Assembly (NCBI GenBank): GCA_040388625.1
Contig: JAZKBK010000001.1
Location: 620,001 to 684,000, forward strand
DNA: 64,000 bases
From: Gemmatimonadota bacterium
GTDB lineage: Bacteria; Gemmatimonadota; Gemmatimonadetes; Gemmatimonadales; Gemmatimonadaceae
Direction of reading: 5' to 3'
The notes beneath the pieces were generated by a model. That model saw nothing but the letters and a program-made list of their open reading frames with translations. It had not been told where the DNA came from and did not search any database. Made by a program: the position numbers and the translations under genes. Positions 10,797-19,154 of the stretch are shown here, piece after piece. The stretch's first letter is position 1. Each line of letters begins with the position of its first letter.

Positions 10797-11543
10797 CTAT
10801 GCGGAGCATATCGACAACCAGCTATCCGGCTCCAGGCTGGCTCCGCCCACGAGAACGCCGTCCACGTCGTCCGCAGCCAGAATCTGCTCGACATTGGCGG
10901 GCGTGACGCTGCCTCCGTAAAGGATCCGGACTTCTGCGGCGCGGTCGCCGACCAGATCGCGCAGGACGTTCCGGAGGACGCCGTGCGTCTCGGCCGCGTC
11001 CTCGGGAGTCGCGTTCTTGCCGGTGCCGATGGCCCAGACGGGCTCATACGCGATTACGGACGTCGTGAGCTCGACCTGGTCCAGCTGCGCAAGGCCAGCG
11101 CGGAGCTGGCGCGTCACGACGGCGGCCGTCTCGCCGCGATTGCGTTCATGCAGTGTCTCACCCACACAAAGCAGCGGTGTCATTCCCGAGCGCTCGACCA
11201 TTGCACACTTCTTCGCCGTGTCCTCATCGCTCTCGCCGAAAACGTGCCTGCGCTCCGAATGTCCGACCAGCACGTAATCGGCGCCGGCGTCCTTCGCCAT
11301 CGGCGCGGAGTTTTCGCCGGTGAACGCACCACGTTCGGCGTAGTACACGTTCTGAACACCGAACTTGAACGGCGACGGATCGCCAGCCGCAGCGCGAGCG
11401 GATGCAAACGAGAGCGCTGGTGGGAAGATGATCATCTCGACGTCGAAACGACGCCAGCGATGCCGTAATTCCGAGACGATTCCAGCGGCCGCTGTCGGGC
11501 CGTGGTTCATCTTCCAGTTCGCTGCGAATATCTGCTGTCTCAT
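10797..11543 (-). CDS. tpiA: triose-phosphate isomerase
   Basis: This 248-residue enzyme interconverts dihydroxyacetone phosphate and glyceraldehyde 3-phosphate. The opening RQQIFAANWKMNHG has the catalytic Lys, VGHSERRHVFGE the electrophilic His, and AYEPVWAIGTGKNATPE the catalytic Glu with the mobile loop; GGSVTPANVEQIL is the phosphate-binding end. The start is ATG 11543 overlapping the pgk stop (ATGA); a longer open frame upstream lies inside pgk and is arginine-rich noise. The run is gap-pgk-tpiA-secG. Confidence 0.96.
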   Translation of the reverse strand: MRQQIFAANWKMNHGPTAAAGIVSELRHRWRRFDVEMIIFPPALSFASARAAAGDPSPFKFGVQNVYYAERGAFTGENSAPMAKDAGADYVLVGHSERRHVFGESDEDTAKKCAMVERSGMTPLLCVGETLHERNRGETAAVVTRQLRAGLAQLDQVELTTSVIAYEPVWAIGTGKNATPEDAAETHGVLRNVLRDLVGDRAAEVRILYGGSVTPANVEQILAADDVDGVLVGGASLEPDSWLSICSA

Positions 11544-12736
11544 GCGTCGTCGAGCGACGTTACGCCGGGCAATTGCTTGCCTTCCAGAAACTCGAGCGAC
11601 GCGCCTCCGCCGGTGGAGACGTGACTCATCTTCGATTGAAGTCCGGCTTCGGCAACCGCAGCGGCGGAGTCGCCACCGCCGACTATCGTTGTCGCGCCTT
11701 TTGCGGTCGCGTCGGCCATCGCGCGCGCGATTGCGATAGTACCAGCGTCGAACGGCGGTTTCTCGAAAACGCCCATCGGCCCGTTCCACAAAACGGTCTT
11801 TGCCGACGCGACCGCACGTGCATACGACTCCGCAGACGCTGGCCCGATATCATACATGGCTTCGCCGGCCGGGATCGCGTCACGCTTTACCGCGTGCGCC
11901 TTGCCCGTGTCATCCAAGCTGGGCGCAACCATCGCGTCGTGCGGCAGAATCAATCGTGTGCCTGACGTCTCGATCAGCTCGTGCGCGAGATCGACCTTAT
12001 CCGGCTCGACGAGCGACTTGCCGACTTCATAGCCCATGGCCTTGTAGAACGTGCACGCCATCGCGCCACCGATCAGCAGCGCGTCGACTTTCGGAAGCAG
12101 CTCGCGTATGACGTCGATCTTGCCTGAGATCTTGGAACCGCCGAGTATGGCGACGAACGGGCGCTTGGGATCGGCAAGTGCGCCGCCGAGGTAGTCCAGC
12201 TCCTTCTGCATGAGCAATCCGGCAACGGCGGGATGCAGATACTTCGCGACACCGGCAGTGGATGCATGGGCGCGATGCGCCGCGCCGAACGCATCGTTCA
12301 CGAACACGTCGCCGAGCTCTGCGAGCGTGCGCGCGAGACCGTCGTCGTCCGTCTCCTCGCCGGCGAGGAAGCGCGTGTTCTCCAGCAGGAGAATCTCGCC
12401 GTCGACCATTTCGTGCGTGGCCTTGATGGCCTCGTCGGTATCGGTCATCTCGCAGAACACAACGTGATGACCGCTCAGCCGCTCGAGCACGTCGGCGACC
12501 GGCTGCAGCGAATAGCGCTCGTCGGGCTTGCCCTTGGGCCGTCCGAGGTGCGAGAGCACAACGGGACGGCCACCGCGCTTGAGGATGTAATCCAGCGTAG
12601 GCAGCGACGCACGGATCCGCGTGTCATCTGTCACGTTACACTTGTCATCCAGTGGAACGTTGAGATCGAGCCGCACGAGTATGCGGCGCGAGCAGAGCAG
12701 CGAATCCGGAAGATCCTGCAGCGTCTTCTTTTTCAC
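11540..12736 (-). CDS. pgk: phosphoglycerate kinase
   Basis: This 398-residue enzyme transfers phosphate from 1,3-bisphosphoglycerate to ADP. It has RILVRLDLNVPLDDKCNVTDDTRI at the N-terminus (substrate Asp and Arg), SHLGRPKGK, the FVNDAFGAAHRAHAST loop and the C-terminal GGGDSAAAVAEAG with STGGGASLEFLEG for nucleotide binding. The length is normal. It lies 10 bases after gap and overlaps tpiA by 4 bases. Confidence 0.97.
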   Translation of the reverse strand: MKKKTLQDLPDSLLCSRRILVRLDLNVPLDDKCNVTDDTRIRASLPTLDYILKRGGRPVVLSHLGRPKGKPDERYSLQPVADVLERLSGHHVVFCEMTDTDEAIKATHEMVDGEILLLENTRFLAGEETDDDGLARTLAELGDVFVNDAFGAAHRAHASTAGVAKYLHPAVAGLLMQKELDYLGGALADPKRPFVAILGGSKISGKIDVIRELLPKVDALLIGGAMACTFYKAMGYEVGKSLVEPDKVDLAHELIETSGTRLILPHDAMVAPSLDDTGKAHAVKRDAIPAGEAMYDIGPASAESYARAVASAKTVLWNGPMGVFEKPPFDAGTIAIARAMADATAKGATTIVGGGDSAAAVAEAGLQSKMSHVSTGGGASLEFLEGKQLPGVTSLDDA

Positions 12737-12746
12737 GGGCGACTCC

Positions 12747-13760
12747 TCAACCGAGGCGCGCGCCGACGAACCTGATGAGATCGACGCAGCGCGAGGCGTA
12801 GCCCCACTCGTTGTCGTACCAGCCGGAGACCTTCACCAGCGTGCCATCGATGACGTTGGTGCTCAGAGAATCCAGTATGCAGGAAGCCGGATCACCGATG
12901 AAGTCGCAGGAAACAAGCGGCTCGTCGGTGTAGCGGAGGATTCCGTTGAGCGGGCCATCGGCGGCTTCACGGAAGGCAGTGTTCACTGCTTCGATGCTGG
13001 TTGGCTTCTCGACTTCGACAGTCAGCTCGGTGAGCGACACATCCGGAGTTGGAACGCGGATCGAGATTCCGTCGATCTTGCCCTTCACTTCGGGGATCAC
13101 GAGGCTGGTCGCCTTCGCGGCTCCTGTGGTCGTGGGGATCATCGACATCGCCGCAGAGCGCGCGCGGCGCAGGTCCTTGTGCGGTGAATCCAGCAGGTGC
13201 TGATCGTTGGTGTAGCTGTGGATCGTCACCATCGACGCGTGCCTGAAACCGAATGCATCGCGTACGACCTTGACCATCGGCACGAGGCAGTTGGTCGTGC
13301 ACGACGCGTTCGAAATCACGTGATGCTTGTTGTTATCGTACTTGTCGGAGTTGACGCCCATGACGAGCGTGATGTCCTCGCCCTTTCCTGGCGCCGAGAT
13401 GATGACCTTGCGGGCGCCGCCGTCGATGTGCTTGTGTGCGTCGGCCGCGTTGGTGAAGCGGCCGGTCGATTCGAGCACGATATCGACACCAAGCTGGCGC
13501 CATGGCAGCGCTGAGGGGTCGCGCTCGGAGAGAACCTTCACATCGTGTCCGTCGATGTCGAGTGTTCCCTCGCCGTGGGAGACGTCGCCATCGAACGTGC
13601 CGTGGATGGAATCGTACTTGAAGAGGTGCGCCAGCGTCTTCGTGTCAGTGAGGTCATTGACAGCGACGAAGTCGACGTCTGCCACTCCCTGTTCGAAGGC
13701 GGCGCGAATTACCTGCCGTCCGATTCGTCCAAAGCCGTTGATGCCAACACGAATTGCCAT
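12747..13760 (-). CDS. gap: glyceraldehyde-3-phosphate dehydrogenase, type I
   Basis: This 337-residue enzyme has the NAD-binding opening [12 protein letters not shown], the NDLTD loop typical of NAD-preferring forms, and catalytic C154 in [32 protein letters not shown] and the C-terminal [12 protein letters not shown] are diagnostic. It is the first of the glycolytic run gap-pgk-tpiA. comF lies just downstream of the comF-gap junction on the transcript's 5' side, with 13 bases between comF stop and gap start. Confidence 0.97.
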   Translation of the reverse strand: MAIRVGINGFGRIGRQVIRAAFEQGVADVDFVAVNDLTDTKTLAHLFKYDSIHGTFDGDVSHGEGTLDIDGHDVKVLSERDPSALPWRQLGVDIVLESTGRFTNAADAHKHIDGGARKVIISAPGKGEDITLVMGVNSDKYDNNKHHVISNASCTTNCLVPMVKVVRDAFGFRHASMVTIHSYTNDQHLLDSPHKDLRRARSAAMSMIPTTTGAAKATSLVIPEVKGKIDGISIRVPTPDVSLTELTVEVEKPTSIEAVNTAFREAADGPLNGILRYTDEPLVSCDFIGDPASCILDSLSTNVIDGTLVKVSGWYDNEWGYASRCVDLIRFVGARLG

Positions 13761-13773
13761 GTTTCTATCCTCG

Positions 13774-14550
13774 CTAAGGCATGTCGCCCGCTGCGCGGGC
13801 TCGCCCGAATGTGACGTAAGAGATGATGCGTGCGCCGCCGGTGTGAAGCGCCGTCGCGCAAGCGTTCAGTGTGGCCGCGGTGGTTACGACGTCGTCCACC
13901 AGGACCACGTGTCGTCCGGCTAATTCCCTGCTATCAAGAACAGTAGCGAATGCGCCGGCCACATTGCGCAGACGATCGCCGGGAGTCAGGCGCGTCTGGG
14001 TCTCGGTGGCTCGGCGCCTTACGAGTGCTTCCTGCACGGAGACGCCCCATCGCTCGCCCAGAAGGCGCGCCAGGAGCTCGCTCTGGTTGTAGCCGCGCTC
14101 GCGAGCCCGCGCTGGGGCCAGCGGCACGGGAACGAGCAGGTCGCGCTCCTCGGTGACGTCCAGAGGAAAATTAAGCCGCGCCATCTGTTCTGCCATTGGC
14201 TCGGCGAGCGCCGTCCAGCCGGAATACTTGAGCTTGTGGACTATTTCGCCCGCCGGGCCGCCCGGGACCCAGCAGACGGATCTTACGGCCCTGACGAATG
14301 CCGGGAGGGCCTCACACCAGCGGCAGGAGCCGGGCGAACGCGGGTGTCCGCAGCGTGGGCATTGCGGCGCGGGCAGCCGGGCCAGCCGGCTGATGCAGAG
14401 CGTACAGAGAATCCTGTGATCGGATTCGCCGAGCGCCGCGTCGCAGCAGACGCAGGTGCGTGGAAGGAGAAAGTCGAGCGTCGACTGGAAGGCGACGGCG
14501 GACCAGGTTTTGAGGAGGCGACGGGTGACGCGGAGATCGGTGACGGTCAT
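13774..14550 (-). CDS. comF: ComF-family phosphoribosyltransferase-like protein
   Basis: A 258-residue protein with an N-terminal cysteine cluster (C33, C35, C36, C49, C52, then C64, C67, C76, C79), the double zinc-knuckle seen in ComF/GntX proteins. A type I phosphoribosyltransferase domain follows, with the PRPP loop [29 protein letters not shown]-like [14 protein letters not shown] is the other family mark. ComF is needed for DNA uptake in competent bacteria; its exact activity is not settled. The start is ATG 14550 rather than a longer frame. The upstream gap is filled by a repeat element. Confidence 0.9.
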   Translation of the reverse strand: MTVTDLRVTRRLLKTWSAVAFQSTLDFLLPRTCVCCDAALGESDHRILCTLCISRLARLPAPQCPRCGHPRSPGSCRWCEALPAFVRAVRSVCWVPGGPAGEIVHKLKYSGWTALAEPMAEQMARLNFPLDVTEERDLLVPVPLAPARARERGYNQSELLARLLGERWGVSVQEALVRRRATETQTRLTPGDRLRNVAGAFATVLDSRELAGRHVVLVDDVVTTAATLNACATALHTGGARIISYVTFGRARAAGDMP

Positions 14551-14617
14551 GTTATGGCGTTTGCGTGAACGACGCGAACCACGCGCGGAATTGGTGTCCG
14601 ATCCCGACGACACCGTT

Positions 14618-15073
14618 CGACGCGCCGAATTGGCGGTCTTGCGTAGGGCGCGGATTTATCCGCGCCTGGCCCATTTAGCCGGAATCGAACGCGGATGAAC
14701 GCCGAGTTGGATGAACGTCGTCATCCCCACCGAAGGCGCGGATGAATCCGCGCCATGGGGATCCATGGCCGACGACATGATGAGGCTGTCCACGTTGGCA
14801 GGTGTCATCGAATTCCTGCAAAAGCAGGAGATGGGCTTTTCACCCGTCTAAGGCGACGCCTGCGATGATGGTTGCCATGCCGATACCGTCGTCCATGGTC
14901 CCCCGCGTTCGCGGGGGTGACGGGCCTTCGGCGGGATGACGACATTCGACGCGACGACGTTTAACAATCTCGGCGTTCATCCAAATCCGGGCCCATCCAA
15001 TTCCGATCCCACGTGAATGGGCCAGGCGCGGATAAATCCGCGCCCTACGCATGACCACCAATTCGGCGCGTCG
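14618..15073. repeat. fold-back repeat element A with three palindromic cores
   Basis: This gene-free stretch (part of the 576-base gap 14551-15126) is an imperfect long inverted repeat. The left end (CGCGCCGAATTGG, then GCGTAGGGCG) recurs inverted at the right end (CCCTACGC, then CCAATTCGGCGCG). Cores: 14647-14666 GGCGCGGATTTATCCGCGCC, 14735-14754 GGCGCGGATGAATCCGCGCC, and 15025-15044 GGCGCGGATAAATCCGCGCC. The first and third are exact reverse complements. The inner arms also match inverted (GGATGAACGCCGAG; CGTCGTCATCCC). Open frames across it are short and have no family character. It may be a REP/MITE-like mobile element. Confidence 0.75.
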
Positions 15074-15126
15074 TTGGACGTCGTTCGGCGTCGCGTACCG
15101 ATCCGCGGCGTCGAACTGTTTCTTCG

Positions 15127-15933
15127 CTATTCCACCGCGCCCCACATTACTTCGCGATTGGGCTCGACGCCCAGCCACCTTCTGAACGATCGCGCCGCCT
15201 GCTCTACCAGCATCGGGAGTCCATCCGATGCCGCGTGCCCTGCGTTGCGCGCCGCTCGGACCCACGCCGTTTCACCGTGGCGGTATACAAGATCCAGCAC
15301 TGGACACTTACCGGGCAAGGCAGCAATCGGTACAGGAAGCTGGTCATCCGACATTCCCAGCGGTGTTGCATTCACGACAAGATTGGCACCCTTCACAGCT
15401 GACAACAGATCTGCTTCCGCGCGTGCGAGAGCAAATCGCTGCGCGAGTGTCTCTGCGCGCTTCAGATCGCGACTCCAGATCACGAGCTCGGCGTCATCCC
15501 AATCGCAAATCGCGGTTGCAGCGGCGGCCGCAGCGCCACCGGCACCGATGAGCGCCACGCGCTTCGGCATCTCCGCGCGCGCGCTAAGCATCAATTCGCG
15601 CGCCGCGAAGTCGAAGCCGGCTACATCGGTATTATCGCCGATCAACGCTTCGTCCTGCACCCAGAATGTGTTCACTGCGCCCGCGCGGCCGGCGACGTTG
15701 GTGACGTGGTCGCAGATGTCGAACACCGATTGCTTGTGGGGGATGGTGATGTTTCCGGCTGCACCTTCCGCGCGTAGCGCGCGCAGCGTTGCGCGCAGCT
15801 GCGAAGGTAGTATGTCGAGGGCGACATATTCGAGCGGTATGGAGGCAGCACGCAACGCTGCGTTATGGATTCTCGGGGAGAGCGAGTGCGCTACTGGATG
15901 GCCAAGCAGCACCAGCCGCGCGGGGCGATTCAC
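15127..15933 (-). CDS. aroE: shikimate dehydrogenase (NADP)
   Basis: This 268-residue enzyme reduces 3-dehydroshikimate in aromatic amino acid synthesis. The N-terminal substrate domain has GHPVAHSLSPRIHNAA and the catalytic Lys in NITIPHKQSV, with AVNTFW and GDNTDVAGF following. The NADP fold has GAGGAAAA and NATPLGM. The start is a GTG at 15933, overlapping the phosphatase stop by 4 bases. It is the last gene of the long operon; the fold-back repeat follows after its stop. Confidence 0.95.
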   Translation of the reverse strand: MNRPARLVLLGHPVAHSLSPRIHNAALRAASIPLEYVALDILPSQLRATLRALRAEGAAGNITIPHKQSVFDICDHVTNVAGRAGAVNTFWVQDEALIGDNTDVAGFDFAARELMLSARAEMPKRVALIGAGGAAAAAATAICDWDDAELVIWSRDLKRAETLAQRFALARAEADLLSAVKGANLVVNATPLGMSDDQLPVPIAALPGKCPVLDLVYRHGETAWVRAARNAGHAASDGLPMLVEQAARSFRRWLGVEPNREVMWGAVE

Positions 15934-16397
15934 GCTGTGCCCGAAGTGTGTTCCGAGAGCAGCCGGTCGAGCACGGGTTCGAGCATCATCTCGATCGCAT
16001 CCGCGGCTACGCGGTAGTCGTCGAGACTGCCGCCGTAGGGATCCGCGACCGGTCGCATCGATTTGCCGTGCGATCCGTACTCATCGAGCAGATACACGCG
16101 CGCGTTCGGCACCACTGAACGGATTCCCGCGAGGTGGCTCGACGCCATCGCAAGTATGATCGCGTCGCTCGAGACAGCCGCGGGGAGGAGTGGACGACTG
16201 CGATGCCTGGACAGATCCACATCGCGCTCCAGCCCGACGAGAATTGCACCATCGGTCGCGGGCGATCCAAGTGCTGCGCCTGTTCCCGCGCTCGCAAATG
16301 TCGCATCGATGCCACGCGCTTGCGCCGCCCGCCGTGCGAGCGCTTCCGCAAGCGGACTCCTGCACGTGTTGCCGGTGCAGACGAATATCACCTTCAT
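15930..16397 (-). CDS. low-molecular-weight phosphatase, YwlE-like (possible protein-arginine phosphatase)
   Basis: This 155-residue protein has the phosphatase loop CTGNTCRS at C7-S14 near the N-terminus and the general-acid DPYGG near 118. Tyrosine phosphatases of this fold usually read CxGNxCRS with a bulky residue before the second Cys; Bacillus YwlE, which removes phosphate from arginine, has Thr there (T11), as does this protein. It overlaps the tsaC gene by 4 bases, and the same tsaC-ywlE neighbourhood exists in Bacillus. Start ATG 16397 fits the family. The arginine specificity is inference. Confidence 0.88.
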   Translation of the reverse strand: MKVIFVCTGNTCRSPLAEALARRAAQARGIDATFASAGTGAALGSPATDGAILVGLERDVDLSRHRSRPLLPAAVSSDAIILAMASSHLAGIRSVVPNARVYLLDEYGSHGKSMRPVADPYGGSLDDYRVAADAIEMMLEPVLDRLLSEHTSGTA

Positions 16398-17065
16398 GCG
16401 ATCGGTACCAGGGTAGGTGCAGCCAGCCTGAGCGTTTCTGAGGAGATCGCGCCTGGCCTGATGACGCGCGGGCGTGCACCCATGCAATCTACAACCGTGG
16501 ACGGCTCCGATTGCCGGAGCGTACCGCCATCCAGCACTCGAAGCCTGTCACGTGCAACGGCGTCCCACCAATCGCGCAGAATCGTCGCTGCAGAATCCGC
16601 GGGCGGTTTCCCAGGCCTGTTCGCGCTCGTGGATGTGATCGGATCACCGTAAGCGCGGATCAGTCTGCCCAATGCAACGTGCGACGTCCACCGCACAGCC
16701 ACGCCGCCTTCGGGGCCGCGCAGCTCCGGTGGCACGCGCTTGTCTCCCCCTGGCAGAACCAGCGTCAACGGTCCGGGCCAGAATCGTGCGGCAAGCGACG
16801 ACGCAGCCGGTGTCATGTGAAGATCAAGCCGAGACAGCATGTCGACGCCGGCAATGAGCAGCAGGAATGGCTTGCCCCGTGGGCGCGCCTTGAGGGCGAC
16901 CAGATTGCGCACCGATTCGTAATCCGCTCCGCCCCCGAACCCGTACACAGTTTCGGTAGGATAGGCGAGCACCCGCCGCTGATTGAGATGCGCGATGGTG
17001 TCATGCAGCGACGCCTCGACTTCCTCTTCGGACCAGAATGGTATTGCGCGGGGAGGAACTTTCAT
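16394..17065 (-). CDS. tsaC: L-threonylcarbamoyladenylate synthase
   Basis: This 223-residue YrdC-fold enzyme makes threonylcarbamoyl-AMP, the activated group for t6A in tRNAs reading ANN codons. Marks are VLAYPTETVYGFGGGADYE, KARPRGKPFLLLI, FWPGPLTLVLPG, VAVRWTSH and SANRPGKPPA. There is no C-terminal Sua5 domain, so it is the short TsaC type. It overlaps ispD by 4 bases and the phosphatase by 4 bases. tsaD, tsaB and tsaE are not in the window. Confidence 0.92.
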   Translation of the reverse strand: MKVPPRAIPFWSEEEVEASLHDTIAHLNQRRVLAYPTETVYGFGGGADYESVRNLVALKARPRGKPFLLLIAGVDMLSRLDLHMTPAASSLAARFWPGPLTLVLPGGDKRVPPELRGPEGGVAVRWTSHVALGRLIRAYGDPITSTSANRPGKPPADSAATILRDWWDAVARDRLRVLDGGTLRQSEPSTVVDCMGARPRVIRPGAISSETLRLAAPTLVPIA

Positions 17066-17760
17066 TCGGTGAGCATGCTGAGGGCTTCGGCGCGCGCGAA
17101 ATCGGCTTCAGTGGTGACTTTCATGGCTCGCTCGCTGCCGCGAATCACTACGACGGGGTATCCGTAGTGTTCGCACAACGCCGCATCATCGGTGCCGGAG
17201 ATCCCTTCGCGATTGGCGCGCCGCGTCACGTCGTCGATCATTTCGCGCGGGAATGCCTGAGGCGTCTGTGCGCGCCAGAGACCGTCGCGCTCGACGGTCT
17301 GGATTATCCTGCCGTCTGCATCGACTCGCTTGAGCGTATCGACTTCGGGAAGCGCTGCGATTGCGCCGGTTCCGTTCCGCGCGGCCGCAATGACTGCATC
17401 TATTGTGGCGTCGAGAACCAGTGGGCGCGCGGCATCGTGGATCACGACGATGCGCGCTTCTGCCGGAAGATCGTCCAGTCCGCTGCGCACCGAGCTGCCG
17501 CGTTGATTGCCCCCGACTCCGATCAGCAGGCGGCTCAGGTCGCTCTGGAAAAGCCATGGCGGCGGATCTCCCGCGTACGCCTTGGGGATCACCGCAACGA
17601 CCATGCATACGTCGGCGCGTTGCTGGAACTGCTGCACGCTGTGCAACAGCATCGGCTTGCCGGCAACCCAGCGAAACTGCTTCAATTCGTTGGAGCCGGT
17701 GCGTGTTCCGGTTCCTCCAGCGACTATGACGACGCCGACGTCCTGCACAGTTTCGGTCAT
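17062..17760 (-). CDS. ispD: 2-C-methyl-D-erythritol 4-phosphate cytidylyltransferase
   Basis: This 232-residue enzyme activates methylerythritol phosphate with CTP in the non-mevalonate isoprenoid pathway. It has the nucleotide loop VIVAGGTGTRTG and the Lys of ELKQFRWVAGKPML, then IVVIHDAARPLV with the metal-binding Asp. DGLWRAQTPQAFPRE and GTDDAALCEHYGYPV are also family motifs. The spacing between the G-loop and the KQF motif is normal. It overlaps radA upstream by 4 bases. ispF is not adjacent here. Confidence 0.93.
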   Translation of the reverse strand: MTETVQDVGVVIVAGGTGTRTGSNELKQFRWVAGKPMLLHSVQQFQQRADVCMVVAVIPKAYAGDPPPWLFQSDLSRLLIGVGGNQRGSSVRSGLDDLPAEARIVVIHDAARPLVLDATIDAVIAAARNGTGAIAALPEVDTLKRVDADGRIIQTVERDGLWRAQTPQAFPREMIDDVTRRANREGISGTDDAALCEHYGYPVVVIRGSERAMKVTTEADFARAEALSMLTE

Positions 17761-19154
17761 GAAAACAGTCGCTTGAACATTTCCGCGATGGTCGCGACGC
17801 CGACGGCCTTCACGTCCTTCGGAATGCGGCCGGCGGCGGAGCGTTGCGCCACAAAAGCGTTGCGCATTCCCATCTTCGCGGCCTCGGCGAGGCGACGCTC
17901 GGTCTGCGCGACGGGACGGATCTCACCGCCCAGCCCCACCTCGCCGATGAATACGGCGTCGGATGGCAACGCGCGATCGTACACGCTCGACGCAAGCGCC
18001 GCTGCGACCGCAAGATCACCCGCAGGTTCCCGCAACTGCACGCCTCCGACAACGTTGATGAATACGTCCAGCGACGAGAACGAAAGTCCGGCACGCTTGT
18101 CCAGAACCGCGAGCAGCAGCGCGAGCTTGCGCCCGTCGTACCCCGTGCTCACTCGCTGTGGAGTGCCGTACCCCGCCTTGGCCGCGAGCGCCTGTACCTC
18201 GATCAGAATCGGACGAGATCCTTCCAGCAGGGTGGTCACAGCGCTGCCCGAGGCGATGTCGTGTCTGTCGCTGAGGAACAGCTCGGATGGGTTCGCGACC
18301 GGCTCCAGTCCATTCTCGTGCATGCGAAAGACGCCGATCTCGTCCACGCTGCCGAACCGATTCTTCGTCGCGCGCAGCACGCGGTGGTCCAGCGTGCCCT
18401 CGCCCTCGAAATAGAGAACCGTATCGACGATGTGCTCGAGCGTCTTGGGGCCGGCGATGCCTCCGCCCTTGGTGACGTGCCCGACGAGGAACACGCTCGT
18501 CCCGGACGCCTTGGCGAAATGCATGAGGCGAGCAGCCGACTCGCGCACCTGTCCCACGTTTCCAGGAGCGCCTTCGAGATCGGATGTGAATACGGTCTGG
18601 ATCGAATCGACGATCATCACAGCCGGCGCCTGTGCGGATGCGGTTGCCAGAATCGTTTCGAGATTCGTCTCGCTCAACAGCGCGACGCTCTGCGCCGAAT
18701 CACCGAGTCGGTCGGCGCGCAACTTGACCTGCAGTGGCGATTCCTCGCCAGATACGTACAGCACTTCGTGCTCGCGTCCCTGCAGCGTGGCCGCGACCTG
18801 AAGCAGCAAGGTGGATTTTCCGATTCCGGGCTCGCCGCCGATGAGCACGACAGATCCCGGGACGATGCCACCGCCGAGTACGAAATCGAATTCACCGATT
18901 CCCGTTTTCCATCGCCGAGCCTCCGAGCCGTGCACGTCGCGGAGCCGTGGCGCGGCGACGGCGGTACCGCCAGCGGACAGCGACGCGGTCCCACCGCGAC
19001 GGCGCGCAGTCGCGCCCGTCGCATTCGCGGGTGCGGACACGATTTCCTCGACAAGAGTGTTCCAATCGCCGCAGACGTCGCAGCGGCCGGCCCACTTTGG
19101 ATGATCGGCTCCGCAATTGGTGCATCGGTAGATCGTTCTCGCCTTTGGACTCAC
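17757..19154 (-). CDS. radA: DNA repair protein RadA
   Basis: This 465-residue RecA-like branch-migration helicase acts in recombinational repair. It has the N-terminal zinc knuckle (C11, C14, C25, C28), Walker A GGEPGIGKST at 106-115, the family-specific KNRFGSVDEIGVF motif, and a C-terminal Lon-like domain (AAALASSVYDRALPSDAVFIGEVGLGGEIR). It starts at a GTG sharing one base with the dnaB stop (TAGTG). It lies between dnaB and ispD in the long operon. Confidence 0.96.
   Translation of the reverse strand: MSPKARTIYRCTNCGADHPKWAGRCDVCGDWNTLVEEIVSAPANATGATARRRGGTASLSAGGTAVAAPRLRDVHGSEARRWKTGIGEFDFVLGGGIVPGSVVLIGGEPGIGKSTLLLQVAATLQGREHEVLYVSGEESPLQVKLRADRLGDSAQSVALLSETNLETILATASAQAPAVMIVDSIQTVFTSDLEGAPGNVGQVRESAARLMHFAKASGTSVFLVGHVTKGGGIAGPKTLEHIVDTVLYFEGEGTLDHRVLRATKNRFGSVDEIGVFRMHENGLEPVANPSELFLSDRHDIASGSAVTTLLEGSRPILIEVQALAAKAGYGTPQRVSTGYDGRKLALLLAVLDKRAGLSFSSLDVFINVVGGVQLREPAGDLAVAAALASSVYDRALPSDAVFIGEVGLGGEIRPVAQTERRLAEAAKMGMRNAFVAQRSAAGRIPKDVKAVGVATIAEMFKRLFS

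Noticed and set aside
14840-15265. Minus-strand frame across the fold-back repeat into aroE
   Set aside because: Its reading falls on repeat arms and an alternate frame of aroE; it has repeated ARIYPRLAH segments from the palindromes and is not a gene.
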